This document shows, piece after piece, positions 60,725 through 64,000 of a stretch of DNA of 64,000 nt. The translations under genes and the position numbers were made by a program. How positions within the stretch are numbered: position 1 is the first letter of the stretch; every line of letters begins with the position of its first letter. Origin of the DNA: Candidatus Fermentimicrarchaeum limneticum (lineage in GTDB: Archaea; Micrarchaeota; Micrarchaeia; Burarchaeales; Fermentimicrarchaeaceae); contig CP058998.1 of assembly GCA_013426015.1 (NCBI GenBank), positions 310,001 through 374,000 on the forward strand, written 5' to 3'. The notes beneath the pieces are model-generated. The model searched no databases and was not told the DNA's origin. It saw only the letters and a program-made list of their open reading frames with translations.

Positions 60725-60908
60725 GGGGCGGAATCGGGGCTGAGGACGTTAGACCAAAGTTAGTCTGTGCATCCAATCATCCACCCCCCAGCTCCGTTTG
60801 CAGGTGCGGTCTGGTTTGGTCGCCTTGCATTTTGAGCTTCGGCTCAAAAGCTTTCGCCTAATAAGGCGAAATGCATCCGCAAACCCATGGTGGGAACGGA
60901 GGGATAGG
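60725..60908 (+). ncRNA. structured leader RNA, second copy
   Basis: Same hairpins and alternative pairings as at 34736-34919. Confidence 0.65.
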
Positions 60909-61025
60909 ATGTGCTACAGCTGCCCGAAATGCGGGAGTGACAACTGCGAGGAGAAGGACAGGCTGGTAAGATGCCTGGACTGCGGGACAGGGTTCAGGGT
61001 ATACGGGAAGGATGTGAAAGCATGA
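60909..61025 (+). CDS. mini zinc-ribbon protein, second copy
   Basis: Identical to the product at 34920-35036. Confidence 0.65.
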   Translation: MCYSCPKCGSDNCEEKDRLVRCLDCGTGFRVYGKDVKA

Positions 61026-61180
61026 CCTGCCATTATGAAAACTACGAGGATGATGTCCTCGGAAGGGTCGAGGTCGTCGGGTATAAATGCGTCAGTTGCA
61101 GGGAGGCAGTCGAGCAGCACGGCGGTTACACCAAGTGTCCACGATTCAAGCGAATACAGAATGGAGGATGGGAAAGGTGA
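61022..61180 (+). CDS. small zinc-binding protein, second copy
   Basis: Identical to the product at 35033-35191. Confidence 0.6.
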   Translation: MTCHYENYEDDVLGRVEVVGYKCVSCREAVEQHGGYTKCPRFKRIQNGGWER

Positions 61181-61320
61181 CGAATGAAAAGAGGCTGCAT
61201 AAACACTGTGCGATATGTAGCAAACCATTCTACCATAGATTGAAAAGAACCGCTTGCTGTTCGGCGAAATGCAGCAAGGAACTTTATGACAGCATAGGAA
61301 AATTCGGAAGGGCAAGGTGA
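61177..61320 (+). CDS. small zinc-finger protein, second copy
   Basis: Identical to the product at 35188-35331. Confidence 0.6.
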   Translation: MTNEKRLHKHCAICSKPFYHRLKRTACCSAKCSKELYDSIGKFGRAR

Positions 61321-61327
61321 TGCTGGA

Positions 61328-61708
61328 ATGAACGGGGACAACGGGGTGCAGCTTTATTCGGCTCATGCGAGGGAGCTGAGGCACACCCAGCAGCACAAGG
61401 TCATGAAGTTCGTCGAGTATGGCTGCGTGGAATATGACAGGGAGAACAGGGTCTTCCTCTGCAAGCCGATTGAGGGCTACAACTCCACCACATACGAGAT
61501 AAGGAACAGCAAGGAGTTCGAGTGGGAATGCAACTGCCAGGGCTTCCAGTCTGCAAAGCGCAGGTATGAAAAAGACCCGAATGCCGGGCTGCCGAGTTGC
61601 TCCCATGTTGGGGCTGTCTGGGAATGGGTGAAGCAACATAATCTCATCAAGGTCAGGCAGTCCGTCAGGGACGGCCTGCAGCTCACCCTAATGGAGGAAT
61701 CGGCATGA
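61328..61708 (+). CDS. SWIM zinc-finger protein, second copy
   Basis: Identical to the product at 35339-35719. Confidence 0.75.
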   Translation: MNGDNGVQLYSAHARELRHTQQHKVMKFVEYGCVEYDRENRVFLCKPIEGYNSTTYEIRNSKEFEWECNCQGFQSAKRRYEKDPNAGLPSCSHVGAVWEWVKQHNLIKVRQSVRDGLQLTLMEESA

Positions 61709-62025
61709 CAGAAGATGAAATACCTTTCAACTCGTGGAGCAGGGAACGCATAGAACTCGGAATGAAGGAATGCACAAGCCGACACAAGAGATACACGAAA
61801 GACAAGCGGGTTTATTACATCTCTCCGAAGCTTCCATTCTGGTTCATAAAAGAATTTCTATGGAAAGCAGAGGGAGCTAACTCACCTGAAGAATTGCAAG
61901 AAGTTATGAATAGTATATATCACAGACTCGTTCCAGCTGAAGAAGAGTTCTACGTTCATTGTGGACATTTCAAAGAGGCTTTGGAAGAATACAAAAAGAA
62001 GGAGGATGTAGAGGCATTTCTATGA
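61705..62025 (+). CDS. ASCH/PUA-like domain protein, second copy
   Basis: Identical to the product at 35716-36036. Confidence 0.55.
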   Translation: MTEDEIPFNSWSRERIELGMKECTSRHKRYTKDKRVYYISPKLPFWFIKEFLWKAEGANSPEELQEVMNSIYHRLVPAEEEFYVHCGHFKEALEEYKKKEDVEAFL

Positions 62026-62942
62026 CCAAGTCCGAATACCACAAGGGCATGACACAAGCGCCGGAAGGCCAGGCCCTGCTTTCAGGCTGGAATGGGGGGG
62101 TCGTAACAGGGGTCGTAAACGGGGTCGTAAAACAGCCCCTTTCTACAGGCGTGGATACGACTACATCAGTAAATAGCTCGTATTTACAGCACACGCTCGG
62201 CTCGGAAAAGGTTCGCAGGAAGCAGAACTTCAAGATGCACAGGAAGCTGTTCGTGTTCTGGTACCAGGGAGCGCAGCCATTGCCTCGGTGCAATCAGTAC
62301 AACAACAGGAATGACAGGATCGCGTACACCGGGAAGGCCAAGAACATACCGATGGGGGTCTGGGAGAACTGGTTCAGCCGCGTTCCGGTCATCCACTCAG
62401 TCGGGAACTGCCTGAAGGTGTGGATCTCGCACCCCGCAGGCCTGACTGTGGAAGAGCAGCTTTTCGAGGCAGGTACAATCGCATGGAAGTGCATGAGCAC
62501 ATTCGCGAGGAAGCACGGCATCATCATAACAAAATGGACGACCAAGGACTTCGAGGAATTCACGGTCGAGAACAGGAAGCTGGACTTCCGGGTGCTGAGG
62601 AAGTTCATAATGCAGGACGCTGACTTCTGCGAGAGGAAGCTTGACATGAGGATTGATTCTTCTCACTTCTGGGCGAAGACGAGGACGCAGCCCAAAATAC
62701 CTAAGGTTGAGTTTTCCAAGTCCGAACTCAGCGAGAACCCGAGCCTGGTGAAGGACGACCTGATGACCTACGAATGGCTTATCCATGAGGGCGCGGGACT
62801 GCTTAAAAACCAGCAGGGAACGACCAATCGGCTTGCGGAGCTCGTCCTTGAATCAATAAGGCTGAACTCGACGAATTCCGAGCAGCTGGCGTTCATTGTG
62901 AGTGAGCTGAAGAAGAACGGGAAAGGGAGGGATTACGGATGA
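62022..62942 (+). CDS. candidate replication protein, second copy
   Basis: Identical to the product at 36033-36953; its 12-bp repeats are at 62097-62132. Confidence 0.55.
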   Translation: MTKSEYHKGMTQAPEGQALLSGWNGGVVTGVVNGVVKQPLSTGVDTTTSVNSSYLQHTLGSEKVRRKQNFKMHRKLFVFWYQGAQPLPRCNQYNNRNDRIAYTGKAKNIPMGVWENWFSRVPVIHSVGNCLKVWISHPAGLTVEEQLFEAGTIAWKCMSTFARKHGIIITKWTTKDFEEFTVENRKLDFRVLRKFIMQDADFCERKLDMRIDSSHFWAKTRTQPKIPKVEFSKSELSENPSLVKDDLMTYEWLIHEGAGLLKNQQGTTNRLAELVLESIRLNSTNSEQLAFIVSELKKNGKGRDYG

Positions 62943-63355
62943 CGAAACAATTTAAGGAATTAGTCCTTGAGAAGGACACCGTATTCGAGGAAAGCATAGA
63001 AGTTGAAACATCAATCAGGTGTGCAGGGAGCGGAAGGTATAACCTGACAGTCAAAGGGGACATCAATGCAGGGGACATCACTGCATGGGACATCACTGCA
63101 AGGGACATCAATGCAAGGGACATCAATGCAGGGGACATCACTGCAGGGGACATCACTGCAGGGGACATCACTGCAGGGGACATCACTGCAGGGGACATCA
63201 ATGCAAGGGACATCAATGCAGGGGACATCACTGCAGGGGACATCAATGCAGGGGACATCATCTGCGAGTCGAGAAAGAAGAAAACAAAAACAGCAAAGAC
63301 GACAGCAAGGTTTTTCATCACAGAAAGGTCTAAACTGCAAAAAAAGGAGTGGTAA
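62939..63355 (+). CDS. pentapeptide-like repeat protein, second copy
   Basis: Identical to the product at 36950-37366, with the same number of 15-bp units (63056-63259). Confidence 0.65.
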   Translation: MTKQFKELVLEKDTVFEESIEVETSIRCAGSGRYNLTVKGDINAGDITAWDITARDINARDINAGDITAGDITAGDITAGDITAGDINARDINAGDITAGDINAGDIICESRKKKTKTAKTTARFFITERSKLQKKEW

Positions 63356-63370
63356 AAGAGGGGTGAAGTT

Positions 63371-63481
63371 ATGACATTTTGTGAATGGTGCGGAAAAGAT
63401 GCAGACTACTGCGGATGTAAATATTTGCTTACTAAAGATAAAATCAGAAAATTAGATGAAAGAAGAGGGGTGAAACCATGA
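63371..63481 (+). CDS. mini zinc-binding protein, second copy
   Basis: Identical to the product at 37382-37492. Confidence 0.55.
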   Translation: MTFCEWCGKDADYCGCKYLLTKDKIRKLDERRGVKP

Positions 63482-64000
63482 AAATCCTCGAACTCGGCTG
63501 CGGCAATTACAAGGGAAAGGGCTGCCCCTACAAAGGAGAGATAGTCGGTGTTGACATAGACCCAGACAGCAAGGCGGATGTGATAGCAGACATAAACATA
63601 TTCCCCTGGAGCGGGAAAGACAGGGACAACTGCATGGTTTATTTCCAAGCCGACGAGTTCGATGCTGTCTATTCGCACCACTGCCTGGAGCATCTGGAGG
63701 ACACGGTTGCGGTGATGGATGAGATATGGCGGATAACCAAGCCGAAGGGTAGGGTATTCTTGGTCGTCCCTTACGGAGTCAGCGAGTGGGCGCATTCCAA
63801 CCCGACCCACAGGAAGGACTTTGCCCACAACTCAATCGAGTATTTCACCCCCCCAAACAGCAATAAGTTCAGGCTGGTAAGCACGCACATCAACTACATC
63901 TTCGCAGGCTTCCCCGAACTGATGAGCTGGAGGGGCAGGTTGTTCAGGAAGCTGATGAAGCCGTTGGACTGGCTGATAAACATAAGCCCGTCATACTACG
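63478..64000 (+). CDS. SAM-dependent methyltransferase, second copy, truncated by window end
   Basis: The first 174 codons of the gene at 37489-38079; identical as far as it goes and cut by the window, not by mutation. Confidence 0.85.
   Translation, partial: MKILELGCGNYKGKGCPYKGEIVGVDIDPDSKADVIADINIFPWSGKDRDNCMVYFQADEFDAVYSHHCLEHLEDTVAVMDEIWRITKPKGRVFLVVPYGVSEWAHSNPTHRKDFAHNSIEYFTPPNSNKFRLVSTHINYIFAGFPELMSWRGRLFRKLMKPLDWLINISPSYY

Larger units (their letters stand above)
56990..64000. mobile_element. second copy of the element, first 7,011 bp, cut by window end
   Basis: Every gene and non-coding signal of 31001-38011 recurs at +25,989 without any difference that I could find. Genes below are listed with their partners. 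Confidence 0.92.

Noticed and set aside
1-64000. CRISPR arrays, rRNA genes, group I/II introns
   Set aside because: I saw no regularly spaced direct repeats with unique spacers, no rRNA motifs and no intron core motifs on either strand.

Overview
The window reads as archaeal chromosome (1-31000) joined to an integrated virus-like element (31001 onward). Archaeal hallmarks are AT-rich TATA boxes about 25 bp upstream of start codons (many leaderless), GGAGGTG-type ribosome sites elsewhere, a PorG-PorD-PorA-PorB set, a TldD/PmbA pair, GIDE-domain and LemA membrane proteins, and one well-formed C/D box sRNA. The many small Cys-rich secreted proteins would fit a DPANN-type lineage, but no marker here fixes the taxonomy.

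Chromosome: TldD and PmbA; two secreted proteins; the four-subunit 2-oxoacid:ferredoxin oxidoreductase; an odd carbamoyltransferase lacking the HCLP motif; a HAD phosphatase; the C/D sRNA; an integrase remnant; two lipoproteins; an AbiE-type toxin-antitoxin locus with palindromic operators and flanking repeats; an MgtA-like P-type ATPase; DUF2892, DUF1122-like and MscL membrane/cytosolic genes; a copper locus (Cys-rich protein, HMA-TauE/SafE-cupredoxin fusion, CopA, membrane winged-helix protein); a very large secreted M64-like metallopeptidase; an AlkD-like protein; a thioredoxin-fold lipoprotein; a ZIP transporter; a glycosyltransferase; GIDE and LemA.

Element: a unit of 25,989 bp starts 5 bp after the lemA stop codon (31001) and starts again at 56990, running identically to the window end. 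This means either a tandem provirus or a circular form assembled together with the integrated form. The unit begins with a tyrosine integrase, followed by a 500-bp non-coding region with inverted repeats and three overlapping tRNA 3'-end mimics on the minus strand. Next come a divergent pair of AbrB-like regulators, a long translationally coupled run of tiny zinc-binding proteins interrupted by a structured RNA, a candidate replication protein with iteron-like repeats, a pentapeptide-like repeat protein and a methyltransferase (early region). Then come a resolvase-like nuclease, a giant Ser-rich protein with a nucleotidyltransferase-like motif, a homing endonuclease, adhesin/fibre proteins, several small membrane proteins including a likely major coat protein, a second catalytic-only recombinase on the minus strand, and a packaging-type ATPase (late region). 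Two pairs of identical promoter boxes mark probable virus transcription units. The content (small two-helix coat protein candidate, large membrane-anchored fibres, P-loop ATPase, AbrB and zinc-finger proteins, about 26 kb) is most like spindle-shaped or other membrane-containing archaeal viruses, but this is inference.
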